The translations under genes and the position numbers were made by a program. The notes beneath the pieces are model-generated. The model saw nothing but the letters and a program-made list of their open reading frames with translations. It was not told where the DNA came from and searched no databases. A stretch of 64,000 nucleotides of DNA from Avichristensenella sp031549905 (lineage in GTDB: Bacteria; Bacillota; Clostridia; Christensenellales; Aristaeellaceae). Below, piece by piece: positions 52,511 to 60,774 of this stretch. Positions within the stretch are counted from its first letter, which is position 1; each line of letters begins with the position of its first letter. The stretch spans positions 1 through 64,000 of the forward strand of contig JAVBPC010000005.1 of the NCBI GenBank assembly GCA_031549905.1, in the 5' to 3' direction.

Positions 52511-53184
52511 TCCGCATTGTACTTGCAGGGGCCGCGGGGCGGATGGGGAAGGCTGTCCGCGCGCTGGCCGAAGAAACGCCGGGCGTCGAGATTGTCGCGC
52601 TGGTCGATCCGAATTTGAATACGCGGTTTGAGACGTGCGATGTAGCTGCTGATGTGGTCGTCGATTTTTCCGTACCAGCTGCGCTTTCAGAAACGCTTGC
52701 GTTCTGCGCAAAGCGTGGGTTGCCACTGGTGCTGGCCACCACCGGACACGGTGAGGAAGCCGATGCGCAGATCGCCGACGCATCAGAAAACATTGCAATT
52801 CTGCGCAGCGCGAACCTCTCTTTCGGCGCCTGCGTGCTGGCCCGACTTGCCGCGAAGGCGCGCGAATGGCTTGGAGACGCGTATGAAGTGACCATTGTGG
52901 AAACGCACCATAAGCACAAAAAAGACGCCCCCAGCGGAACGGCAAAACTGCTGCTTTCCGCAATGGAAACGCCTGACGCGCCCGCGCTGTCCATCCGGGG
53001 CGGCGCGGTGGTGGGTATACATGAAGTGCAATTTCTTGGGGAAAAGGATGTGCTGACCCTTCGGCATGAGGCGCTGGACCGCACGCTGTTTGCGCGCGGC
53101 GCGCTGGACGCGGCAAAATGGATCGCACAGTGTGCGCCGGGGCTTTATGGGATGGAGGACTTTATTGGGAGCGGGGAGACGTGA
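52507..53184 (+). CDS. dapB: 4-hydroxy-tetrahydrodipicolinate reductase
   Basis: A 225-residue NAD(P)H reductase in the diaminopimelate pathway. N-terminal LAGAAGRMGKAV nucleotide motif and the signature ETHHKHKKDAPSGTAK with the catalytic His and Lys. It is shorter than the usual 240-270 residues, mainly in the middle part, but has all the key segments, so it should be active. Its 3' end forms the left arm of a terminator. It closes the asd-dapA-dapB operon. Confidence 0.94.
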   Translation: MIRIVLAGAAGRMGKAVRALAEETPGVEIVALVDPNLNTRFETCDVAADVVVDFSVPAALSETLAFCAKRGLPLVLATTGHGEEADAQIADASENIAILRSANLSFGACVLARLAAKAREWLGDAYEVTIVETHHKHKKDAPSGTAKLLLSAMETPDAPALSIRGGAVVGIHEVQFLGEKDVLTLRHEALDRTLFARGALDAAKWIAQCAPGLYGMEDFIGSGET

Positions 53185-53198
53185 CGGCGTCCCCGCTC
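53169..53198 (+). terminator. Terminator of the asd-dapA-dapB operon
   Basis: GAGCGGGGA (53169-53177) pairs with TCCCCGCTC (53190-53198) around the dapB stop codon. The T-run is weak (TTGATATTT), so termination may be partial; the next gene is convergent. Confidence 0.6.
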
Positions 53199-53207
53199 TC
53201 TTGATAT

Positions 53208-53966
53208 TTACTGTTTAGTTGAATAAACGTTCAATACCAGTTCTCTGTCGGAGGATTCGTTTTCGGTATAGTTGGCGAAAGACCTGACGATTTCCATGCC
53301 ACGTTCCCGAAAAATCTCTTTCAGTTCGAGTAATGAGTATAGCCGAATGGGGTTTGCGTTTTCCATATCAAACAGTGGTTTCGTGGCAACTTCCCCATAA
53401 CGGATGTTATGGGCATCCAATCTCAAAAGTCGCGTTTTGGGGTCCCAACCGTTTTGCCAAAGCGTAAGCATCTTTTCGCCGATCTCGCTGGTTATTGCCG
53501 GGAAATAACGGTCGGCATAATCGGCATTGTTCACACCCATAAAATGCTTGCCGCCTGGCTTTAGGGCTTTTGAAATCACATCGAATATTTTCAGGTTTTC
53601 CTCATCGTTTTCCAGATAGCCGATTGCGCCGTCATCCAAGTTCAAGACAACATCAAACTCATTTTGGAAAGTGACTTCCCTTATGTCGGCCTGGAAAAAT
53701 TCCGCATCCAGGCCCAACTCCAGGGTAGTCTTTTTTGCATCCTCAATATATGCCTTTGTAATATCAACGCCTGTCACAGAAAAGCCTTTGCGGGCAAATG
53801 ATATGGCATGGCGGCCGTACCCGCAAGCCAAGTCAAGAATGCGCTCTTTTCCAGTCAAACCAAGCGCTTTAATGATGAACGCTACTTGGTGCTCTGTATT
53901 TTCCGTCCACGGTTGGTTTTTGACGTTCAATGTCCAAACGTGTTTGTACCAATCCGATTGTCCCAT
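53208..53966 (-). CDS. SAM-dependent class I methyltransferase
   Basis: A 252-residue Rossmann-fold methyltransferase. Motif I is LDLACGYGRHAISFA, the acidic SAM contact is VTGVDITKAYIE, and motif IV is VVLNLDDGAIGYL. It resembles small-molecule (type 11/25) methyltransferases. The ATG at 53966 is 5 bases after GGAGG. The gene is visibly more AT-rich than its neighbours and sits alone between dapB and plsY, so transfer from another source is plausible. The substrate is unknown. Confidence 0.85.
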   Translation of the reverse strand: MGQSDWYKHVWTLNVKNQPWTENTEHQVAFIIKALGLTGKERILDLACGYGRHAISFARKGFSVTGVDITKAYIEDAKKTTLELGLDAEFFQADIREVTFQNEFDVVLNLDDGAIGYLENDEENLKIFDVISKALKPGGKHFMGVNNADYADRYFPAITSEIGEKMLTLWQNGWDPKTRLLRLDAHNIRYGEVATKPLFDMENANPIRLYSLLELKEIFRERGMEIVRSFANYTENESSDRELVLNVYSTKQ

Positions 53967-53986
53967 AACGGCCTCCACGAAGTGAT

Positions 53987-54604
53987 CTACTTTTTCTTAA
54001 ACATCCCGCTGCTCAGCTTGTTTTCCGTGCCTTTCAGCAGTCGGTCAATGTTCCCGTGGTGCGCGTACACCACAAGCCCCGCCATCAGCACGCTGAACAC
54101 CACCAGAAACAAATTCGACTGAACAATCCCCGTAATTACGGCCGCAACCATGAACACAAGCGCAGCTATGATGCTGGCCAGGGAAACGATCTTTGTCAGC
54201 AGGATGACGGCAACGCCCACCGAAAACAACAGCAGCGTGTGCCACGGCAGCAACACCAGCAGCGCGCCCAGCGCCGTGGCTACGCCTTTTCCGCCGCGAA
54301 ATCCGAAAAACGCGGGCCAGATATGTCCAAGCACAACGAAAAGCGCCGCGACCATTCCGCCGTTCGCGCCAAGTATCCACAGCCCCAGCGCCGATGCCAG
54401 CAACCCCTTGGCGAAATCGCCCAGCAACGTCATCAGCCCCGCATGGCGGCCCAACACCCGTAGCGCGTTGGTTGCCCCGCTGCCGCCGCTGCCGTAGCTG
54501 CGCAGATCAATGCCGCCCTTTGCCCGCGCGACGATCACGCCCGTTTGAACGTTACCCAGCAAATACCCGATCACCGCGCATAAAATATAACCCAATACTG
54601 TCAT
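53987..54604 (-). CDS. plsY: Glycerol-3-phosphate acyltransferase PlsY
   Basis: A 205-residue polytopic membrane enzyme that acylates glycerol 3-phosphate with acyl-phosphate. The PlsY motifs are present: GSGGSGATNALRVLG, GHIWPAFFGFRGGKGVAT and, near the C-terminus, HHGNIDRLLKGTENKL. The ATG is separated by one base from the der stop, so the two are coupled; AAGGAG lies inside the der 3' end. It ends the DUF512-der-plsY operon. Confidence 0.95.
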   Translation of the reverse strand: MTVLGYILCAVIGYLLGNVQTGVIVARAKGGIDLRSYGSGGSGATNALRVLGRHAGLMTLLGDFAKGLLASALGLWILGANGGMVAALFVVLGHIWPAFFGFRGGKGVATALGALLVLLPWHTLLLFSVGVAVILLTKIVSLASIIAALVFMVAAVITGIVQSNLFLVVFSVLMAGLVVYAHHGNIDRLLKGTENKLSSGMFKKK

Positions 54605-54605
54605 A

Positions 54606-55934
54606 TCAGTTCTCCTTTTTTCGCTCGCGCAAAATGAACCGGATGGGCGTTCCTGCGAACCCGAACGCCTTGCGGAATTGGTTTTCCAGGTAGCGCTCAT
54701 ACGCGAAATGCATAAGGGTTTCATCGTTTACGAAGAAAACAAACGTCGGCGGTTGCACCGATTGCTGCGTCGCGTAATAGATTTTCAGCCGCCGACCGCC
54801 GGTTGCGGGGGGCTGCAGGGCAAGCTGCGCATCGGCAAGCACATCGTTCAGCAGGCCCGTCGTGACACGGCGGGTGGCCTGTGCGTATGCCTCGCGCGCC
54901 ATCGGCAGCGCGCGTTCAACCCGCTGGCCGGAAAGCGCCGATATCAGCATCACTTCAGCATAATCCATGAACTTCAATTGTTCAAGCACTTCTTTGCGCG
55001 TTGCTTCAAAGGTACCGGTTTCCTTCTCAACGGCATCCCACTTGTTCACCAGAATCACGGCTGCCTTGCCTTCCTCATGGATGAACCCGGCAATTTTCGT
55101 ATCCTGTTCGGTTACGCCCTCTTGCGCGTCTACCAGCAGCAGCGCCACATCACACCGGCGGATTGCCTCGAACGAGCGCACCACGCTGTAGCGCTCTATC
55201 GTCGCGTCCTCAATCGCGCGCTTTCTGCGAATGCCCGCCGTATCAACCAGAACATATTTCTGCCCGTCCAGCTCAAAGGGGATTTCGATGGCATCCCGCG
55301 TGGTGCCGGGGATGTCAGAAACCATCACGCGCTCCTCGCCAAGAATGCGGTTAATCAGCGTGGACTTGCCCGCGTTGGGCTTGCCGACCACGGCGATGTG
55401 GATGGGTTTTTCCTCGTCTTCATCCACCTGCGGCGCATCGGGCAGCAGGGCAAGTACCTCATCCAGCAGATCGCCCAGCCCCAGCATGTTCACGCTGGAA
55501 ATGGCAATGGGGTCAGTCAGTCCCAGCTGATAGAAGTCAAACCGGTTTTCCATCAGCGCGGCGGTATCTGCTTTGTTCGCCACCACCAGCACGGGGCGGT
55601 TTGCCTTGCGCAGCATGTTGGCGACATCTTCGTCATCAGCGGTCAGCCCTTCGCGCGCGTCAACAAAGAACAGAATCACATCCGCCATGTCGATGGCGAT
55701 GTTTGCCTGCCTGCGCATCTGTATGCGAAGTGGATCATCCGAGCGCGGGTCAATTCCGCCGGTGTCAATCAGCGTGAACTGCTTGCCAAGCCATTCCACA
55801 TCAGCGTACACGCGGTCCCGCGTCACGCCCGGCGTATCTTCCACAATGGCGATCCGCCGGCCCGCAATCTTGTTAAAAAAGGTGGATTTGCCAACGTTTG
55901 GGCGGCCCACCACCGCCACCAAGGGTTTTGTCAT
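54606..55934 (-). CDS. der: Ribosome-associated GTPase Der (EngA)
   Basis: A 442-residue double GTPase for 50S ribosomal subunit maturation. The first G domain has G1 VVGRPNVGKST at residues 8-18, DTPGV and NKAD; the second has G1 VVGKPNAGKST near 186-196, DTAGI and NKWD. The C-terminal KH-like domain covers about 350-442. GGAGG lies 7 bases before the ATG. Synteny with DUF512 and plsY is common in Clostridia. Confidence 0.96.
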   Translation of the reverse strand: MTKPLVAVVGRPNVGKSTFFNKIAGRRIAIVEDTPGVTRDRVYADVEWLGKQFTLIDTGGIDPRSDDPLRIQMRRQANIAIDMADVILFFVDAREGLTADDEDVANMLRKANRPVLVVANKADTAALMENRFDFYQLGLTDPIAISSVNMLGLGDLLDEVLALLPDAPQVDEDEEKPIHIAVVGKPNAGKSTLINRILGEERVMVSDIPGTTRDAIEIPFELDGQKYVLVDTAGIRRKRAIEDATIERYSVVRSFEAIRRCDVALLLVDAQEGVTEQDTKIAGFIHEEGKAAVILVNKWDAVEKETGTFEATRKEVLEQLKFMDYAEVMLISALSGQRVERALPMAREAYAQATRRVTTGLLNDVLADAQLALQPPATGGRRLKIYYATQQSVQPPTFVFFVNDETLMHFAYERYLENQFRKAFGFAGTPIRFILRERKKEN

Positions 55935-55936
55935 GT

Positions 55937-57259
55937 TTATGCCTCCAAGTCATCCGCGCCGCGCAGCGCGTCGTAAAATGCGCCGCCGTCGCAGTCCACC
56001 GCCAGCGCGGGGACGGGTAAAGACGCTTTCAGCGCCTTAAGGGAAAGACCATCCAGGAACAGGTCGCCCTCGCGGCGCAGCAGCGTGCTGGAAAACAGAA
56101 TCTCATCGTAGGGCATTTTGCTTATGGCCGCCGTTACAGCATCGCGGAGATCTTCGCCCGAAATCAGCCCCGCCACCGTTACCGACTTGCCGAAAAACCG
56201 GTTCTCCACCGCGAGCACATCGGCCGTAACGCCGGGCAGCGGGTGGCTTTTAAGCAGCGAGCGGAAGAAGGGCGCTGCGGACGTACCGGTGGCGATGAGC
56301 ACCCGACGCGGGCGCACAGGGTCCTCATCATGAAAGCGGTATGCGGCTTCAAACTCCACCAGGAAGGTGCGCAGCAAACCTACGCCGTTTTCGATTTGCG
56401 GGTATCCTTCGTACGCATCATCAGGCGGCAGATCTGCCCCGGCCATGCAGTAGAACTCATCCGCCGGGAACACGAAACGCGTGTCCAGTTTTTCAAGCAG
56501 ACGCTTTTGCCAAGCATGCGCCTGTTCAAGCAGCGAAAGGGCGGAGGTCATATCGTACGGCGTCAGCGCCGTCAATCCTTCCCGGCAGCGCGTCAGCCCC
56601 ACAGGCACCAGCGCGGCAGAACGCGCATGCGGATACAGCGCCGACAGCGCGGAAAGCGTGCCATCCAGCACGGCGCCGTCATTGTAACCCGGGCACAGCA
56701 CGATCTGGCAGTGAAAGGAAATGCCCGCATCCTTCAGCCGGTGAAGCCGCCCCATGACATCCGCGGCATCGGGATTGCCCATCATCTGCGCGCGCACATC
56801 GCCGTCCGTCGCATGGATGGACAGGTACAGCGGGCTTGCCCGCCGCGCCAGGATGCGCCCAAACTCCTTTTCAGAAACGTTTGTCAGCGTAATGTAATTG
56901 CCCATCATCAGGGAAAGCCGCCAGTCGTCATCCTTGACGTACAGAGACTGGCGCATGCCGCCCGGCATCTGGTCAATGAAGCAAAACACGCAATGGTTTG
57001 CGCAGGTACGGGGCCGTGCCTGCAAGGTATCGGCAAAGATGAGGCCTAGCGGCTCTTCGCTGTCCTTGCTGAGCACGATTTCACGCATGCCCCGCGCATC
57101 CTCAATGGCAAGCGTCATCTCTTCCTGTGCGGTGAGGAACTGGTAATCGATCTGATCGCGCACCGTTTCGCCGTTGATGGAAACAAGCGTCTCCCCGGGA
57201 ACAATCCCACACTGGTCCGCAATGCTTCCAGATTCCACCTCAATGATCCGATGCGGCAA
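55937..57259 (-). CDS. DUF512 radical SAM-like protein with N-terminal PDZ domain
   Basis: A 440-residue protein of the DUF512 family. Residues 1-75 look like a PDZ-type domain (VESGSIADQCGIVPGETL); then a cluster motif, C-ANH-C-VF-C in RTCANHCVFCFIDQMP, and a TIM-barrel part. Its function is unknown. It starts upstream of der in most Clostridia. A TTG codon at 57259, 9 bases after GGAGG, is the best start; an ATT three bases earlier is also near. No ATG is well placed; the long upstream ORF overlaps the divergent promoters and etfB. It heads the DUF512-der-plsY operon. Confidence 0.85.
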   Translation of the reverse strand: MPHRIIEVESGSIADQCGIVPGETLVSINGETVRDQIDYQFLTAQEEMTLAIEDARGMREIVLSKDSEEPLGLIFADTLQARPRTCANHCVFCFIDQMPGGMRQSLYVKDDDWRLSLMMGNYITLTNVSEKEFGRILARRASPLYLSIHATDGDVRAQMMGNPDAADVMGRLHRLKDAGISFHCQIVLCPGYNDGAVLDGTLSALSALYPHARSAALVPVGLTRCREGLTALTPYDMTSALSLLEQAHAWQKRLLEKLDTRFVFPADEFYCMAGADLPPDDAYEGYPQIENGVGLLRTFLVEFEAAYRFHDEDPVRPRRVLIATGTSAAPFFRSLLKSHPLPGVTADVLAVENRFFGKSVTVAGLISGEDLRDAVTAAISKMPYDEILFSSTLLRREGDLFLDGLSLKALKASLPVPALAVDCDGGAFYDALRGADDLEA

Positions 57260-57296
57260 AATGTTGTTCCTCCATGAAGCAAAAGTAATCGACGTT

Positions 57297-57325
57297 ACAA
57301 TACCACAAAACGGTTTGATGGACAA
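57297..57325 (-). promoter_or_regulatory. Promoter of the DUF512-der-plsY operon
   Basis: TTGTCC and TATTGT on minus with a 17-base spacer and a TG extension. It overlaps the -35 region of the plus-strand etfB promoter, so the two are likely to compete. Confidence 0.6.
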
Positions 57326-57343
57326 GTCAAATCCTGCTATAAT
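57315..57343 (+). promoter_or_regulatory. Promoter of the etfB-etfA-lactate dehydrogenase operon
   Basis: TTGATG and TATAAT with a 17-base spacer; the ATG of etfB is 25 bases after the -10. Confidence 0.8.
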
Positions 57344-57368
57344 GATAAAACTGCAAAGGAGTGTTGGA

Positions 57369-58196
57369 ATGGATATATTTGTCTGCATCAAACAGGTGCC
57401 TTCCACAAACAAGGTGCAAGTGGATGAAGAAACGGGCGTGCTGCGCCGGGATGGCGTGCAAAGCAAGATGAATCCGTATGATTTATTTGCGCTGGAAACG
57501 GCGCTGCGCCTGAAAGAAGCGCATGGCGGCAGGGTTGTTGTGGGTACGATGGGCCCACCGCAGGCGGCGCAGGTACTGCGTGAGGCGTTTATGATGGGCG
57601 CGGATGAAGGCTACCTGTTCTCCGACAGGCGGCTTGGCGGCGCGGATGTGCTGGCCACCAGCTATACTTTGTCGCAGGCCATACGCTCCGTGGGCGATTT
57701 TTCGCTGATCCTTTGCGGCAAGCAGACGACCGACGGCGACACTGCGCAGGTCGGTCCCGCCATCGCCGAGCACATGGGCATTCCGCACGCCGCGTGGGTT
57801 TCCAGCCTTTTGGTGGAAGGGGAGGGTGTGCTGACGGAGCAGCAGCTGCAGGATGTGATTGAGACGGTGTGGATGCCGTTCCCGTGCCTTGTGACGATGG
57901 AACAGGATGTCGTTACCCCGCGCTTACCATCGCTGAAGAACGCTAAAGAGGCAAAGGCGCGGGCGATTCCGACGCTGACCCTTGATGACTTTCTGGATAC
58001 CGACCCCGCGCATTATGGGCTGACCGGCAGCCCGACGCAGGTGGAGCGTATCTTCCCGCCCAGCCACGACATTAAACGCGAAACATGGGCAGGGGAAGAT
58101 GCCGCGCGGAAGCTGTACGAACGGCTGACAGAATGGAAATTTGTGCGGGGAGGTGAACAGCATGGCGCAGATAGCGGTCGTACAAAGGAAGTGTGA
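57369..58196 (+). CDS. etfB: Electron transfer flavoprotein beta subunit
   Basis: A 275-residue EtfB. Start MDIFVCIKQVPSTNKVQVD is typical; SLILCGKQTTDGDTAQVGPAIA is the conserved nucleotide-binding stretch. In bifurcating complexes EtfB binds NADH and holds the FAD that bifurcates. AAGGAG lies 7 bases before the ATG. The gene overlaps etfA by 35 bases. Confidence 0.93.
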   Translation: MDIFVCIKQVPSTNKVQVDEETGVLRRDGVQSKMNPYDLFALETALRLKEAHGGRVVVGTMGPPQAAQVLREAFMMGADEGYLFSDRRLGGADVLATSYTLSQAIRSVGDFSLILCGKQTTDGDTAQVGPAIAEHMGIPHAAWVSSLLVEGEGVLTEQQLQDVIETVWMPFPCLVTMEQDVVTPRLPSLKNAKEAKARAIPTLTLDDFLDTDPAHYGLTGSPTQVERIFPPSHDIKRETWAGEDAARKLYERLTEWKFVRGGEQHGADSGRTKEV

Positions 58197-59352
58197 TGGG
58201 TGCGGCGCGTGCCAGCGCGCCTGCCCTTTTTCCGCCATTGACATGCAGGATGGCAAGGCGCAGCTGAACGCGGGCTGCCGTGTGTGCGGCATCTGCGTGA
58301 AAGCGTGCCCCAAGGGCGCAATCCTTCGCCTTGAAACAAAGGTTGACAGCGTGGATAAGTCGCTGTGGCGCGGCATCCTGGTGTACGCGGAGCAGCGCGC
58401 CGGGCGGCTGCATCCCGTTTCGCTGGAACTGATCGGCAAGGCGCGGCAGCTTGCCGCAGGAACCGATCACCAGGTATACACGGCGGTGCTTGGGGAAAAT
58501 GTCGAAGCCGCGGCAAAGGAACTGCTGCACTACGGCGTATCCGCGGTGTACGCATATGAGGACGCGGAGCTTGCCTTCTACCGCGCGGATGCCTACGCCG
58601 CCTGTGTGGAGGACGCCATCCGCGCGCTGAAACCCTCCGTGGTGCTGGTTGGCGCGACGGCGCTTGGCCGCTCGCTTGCGCCCAGGCTTTCCACGCGGTT
58701 CCATACGGGCCTTACCGCGGACTGCACGGAGCTAGAGCTTCGCGAAAACAGCGATCTGGTGCAGATACGCCCCGCGTTTGGCGGCAATATCATGGCGCAG
58801 ATCGTTACGCCGAGCACGCGGCCGCAGTTCGCGACCGTGCGCTACAAGGTGATGGAAGCGCCCGCGCGGGCGGATATTCCCAGTGGCGAGATACTGCGCC
58901 GTAAGACGCCAAAGGCAGCGCAGACATCGCCCGTGCGCCCTGTTTCCGTCACGCCGGTGCCGAAGAGCGCCAACATATCCGATGCAGAAATATTAGTTGT
59001 GGGCGGGCGCGGCCTGAAGAAAGAGGCCGACCTGCAGCTGGTGCAAAACCTTGCGGAAACGCTGGGCGGCGACTGGGCGGTGACACGTCCGCTCGTTGAG
59101 AAGGGCTGGGCAACGAACGCGCGGCAGATTGGGCTTTCGGGCCGCACCGTGCGGCCAAAGCTGATCATCACGCTGGGCATCAGCGGTGCGATTCAATTCG
59201 CCGCGTGCATGAACCAGAGCGAGAAGATCGTTGCCGTCAATCAGGATGCAGACGCGCCCATATTCCAGGTGGCGCACATCGGCATCGTGGGTGACCTATA
59301 CGAAATTGCGCCAAAGCTTGTTTCCTTGCTGAAAGGAGGGCTGGGGGAATGA
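58162..59352 (+). CDS. etfA: Electron transfer flavoprotein alpha subunit with ferredoxin domain
   Basis: A 396-residue EtfA. Residues 1-60 form a two-cluster ferredoxin domain with C11, C14, C17, C21 and C39, C42, C45, C49. The Etf alpha core follows, with the FAD-binding C-terminal part (SGRTVRPKLIITLGISGAIQ and VAVNQDADAPIF). A ferredoxin extension is the feature of the lactate dehydrogenase-associated EtfA (LctC) of Acetobacterium woodii. GGAGG lies 8 bases before the ATG. It overlaps the dehydrogenase gene by 4 bases. Confidence 0.93.
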   Translation: MAQIAVVQRKCDGCGACQRACPFSAIDMQDGKAQLNAGCRVCGICVKACPKGAILRLETKVDSVDKSLWRGILVYAEQRAGRLHPVSLELIGKARQLAAGTDHQVYTAVLGENVEAAAKELLHYGVSAVYAYEDAELAFYRADAYAACVEDAIRALKPSVVLVGATALGRSLAPRLSTRFHTGLTADCTELELRENSDLVQIRPAFGGNIMAQIVTPSTRPQFATVRYKVMEAPARADIPSGEILRRKTPKAAQTSPVRPVSVTPVPKSANISDAEILVVGGRGLKKEADLQLVQNLAETLGGDWAVTRPLVEKGWATNARQIGLSGRTVRPKLIITLGISGAIQFAACMNQSEKIVAVNQDADAPIFQVAHIGIVGDLYEIAPKLVSLLKGGLGE

Positions 59353-60773
59353 AGCCGTTCAAACGTGTGAACGCCGCCGACATCGAGGCGTTTGAGATGA
59401 TCATGCCGGGCCGGGTGCTGACGGGCGAAAAAATCCTGGAAGATTATGACCACGATGAGATGACCGAATACGGCAAGTGCCGCGCGGAAGCCGTGCTGCT
59501 GGCTGAGGACGCGGCGGAAATCAGCGCGCTGCTGCTGTACTGCAATGAGCAGAATATCCCCGTGACAACGCGCGGCGCGGGCACCGGCCTGTGCGGCGGG
59601 TGCGTGGCGACAGAGGGCGGCGTCATCCTTTCCACCGAACGGATGAAGCGCGTGATTGAGGTGGACCCGGAGAACATGACAGCTGCCGTGGAGCCGGGCG
59701 TGCTGCTGATGGAGTTCCCCAAAGCTCTGGAGGGAACCGGGCTTTTTTACCCGCCTGACCCCGGCGAGAAGAGCGCGACGCTGGGCGGCAACGTGATGAC
59801 CAACGCCGGCGGCATGCGCGCAGTGCGCTACGGCGTTACGCGCGACTATGTGCTGGGCATGGAAGTGGTGCTGGCGGACGGCGAGATCATGGATCTTGGC
59901 GGTTCTGTGGTGAAGAATGCCAGCGGGTACAGCCTGCTTGATCTGATGATCGGTTCCGAGGGGACGCTGGGCATCGTGACCAGGATCACGCTGAAGCTGA
60001 TTCCCGAGCCCAAAGAGAACCTCACCGTGCTGGCCCCGTTTGATGACCTTTCCCGCTGCATCGAGGCGGTGCCCAAGGTGCTTGCCTGCGGGGAGCCCAC
60101 GGCGGTGGAGTTTATGGAAAAAGAAGTGATACAGGCGGCGGAGGAATATCTGGGCAAGCAGTTCCCGGACAAACAGGCGGATGCGTACCTGCTGGTGCGC
60201 CTGGACGGCGACAGCCGCGAAGCGCTGGAAGGCCCGCTGAACACATTGGCGGAACTGCTGCTGAACCTTGGCGCGAAGGATGTGCTGCTGGCTGACACGG
60301 ATGAGCGCAAGACCAGCATCTGGGATGCGCGCGGCGCGTTTCTGGAGGCGATTGCCGGCAGCACGCCGTCGATGGATGAATGCGATGTGGTTGTTCCGCG
60401 CGATAAGATCACGCTGTTTGTGCGCCGCAGCGTAGAAATCGGCGCGGAGCTTGCCATCCGCATCCGCTCCTTTGGCCACGCGGGCGACGGCAACCTGCAC
60501 ATTTACGCGCTGAAGGATGCACTGCCCGATGCTGAGTGGGAGGCAAAGCGCGCCCGCGTGATGGATGCGCTGTATGAAGAAGCGCGCATGCTGGGCGGGC
60601 AGGTTTCCGGCGAGCACGGGATTGGGCACGCGAAGGTGCCGTTTCTTAAGGAAGCGGTAGGGCCACGCCAGATGGCGCTGATGCAGGGCATCAAGGCTGT
60701 GTTTGACCCGATGGGGATTTTGAACCCCGGGAAGGTTGTAGGATACGCATCCAATAGCGGTGAGGAGGAATAG
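59349..60773 (+). CDS. FAD-linked D-lactate dehydrogenase/glycolate oxidase-type protein (LctD-like)
   Basis: A 474-residue protein of the GlcD/VAO family. The FAD-binding PP loop lies at TTRGAGTGLCGG (about residue 77), with GGNVMTNAGGMRAVRYG further on; metal-ligand His segments are FGHAGDGNLHIY and SGEHGIGHAK near the C-terminus. It directly follows etfB and etfA with a 4-base overlap, which matches the electron-bifurcating lactate dehydrogenase (LctBCD) of A. woodii: lactate plus NAD with reduced ferredoxin as driving force. A 2-hydroxyglutarate or glycolate dehydrogenase of the same type is the main alternative. No lactate permease or racemase is in the window. Confidence 0.9.
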   Translation: MKPFKRVNAADIEAFEMIMPGRVLTGEKILEDYDHDEMTEYGKCRAEAVLLAEDAAEISALLLYCNEQNIPVTTRGAGTGLCGGCVATEGGVILSTERMKRVIEVDPENMTAAVEPGVLLMEFPKALEGTGLFYPPDPGEKSATLGGNVMTNAGGMRAVRYGVTRDYVLGMEVVLADGEIMDLGGSVVKNASGYSLLDLMIGSEGTLGIVTRITLKLIPEPKENLTVLAPFDDLSRCIEAVPKVLACGEPTAVEFMEKEVIQAAEEYLGKQFPDKQADAYLLVRLDGDSREALEGPLNTLAELLLNLGAKDVLLADTDERKTSIWDARGAFLEAIAGSTPSMDECDVVVPRDKITLFVRRSVEIGAELAIRIRSFGHAGDGNLHIYALKDALPDAEWEAKRARVMDALYEEARMLGGQVSGEHGIGHAKVPFLKEAVGPRQMALMQGIKAVFDPMGILNPGKVVGYASNSGEEE

Positions 60774-60774
60774 G

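Noticed and set aside
54678..55976. 432-codon open frame antisense to der
   Set aside because: Der is certain from two G domains; the antisense frame has no family features.
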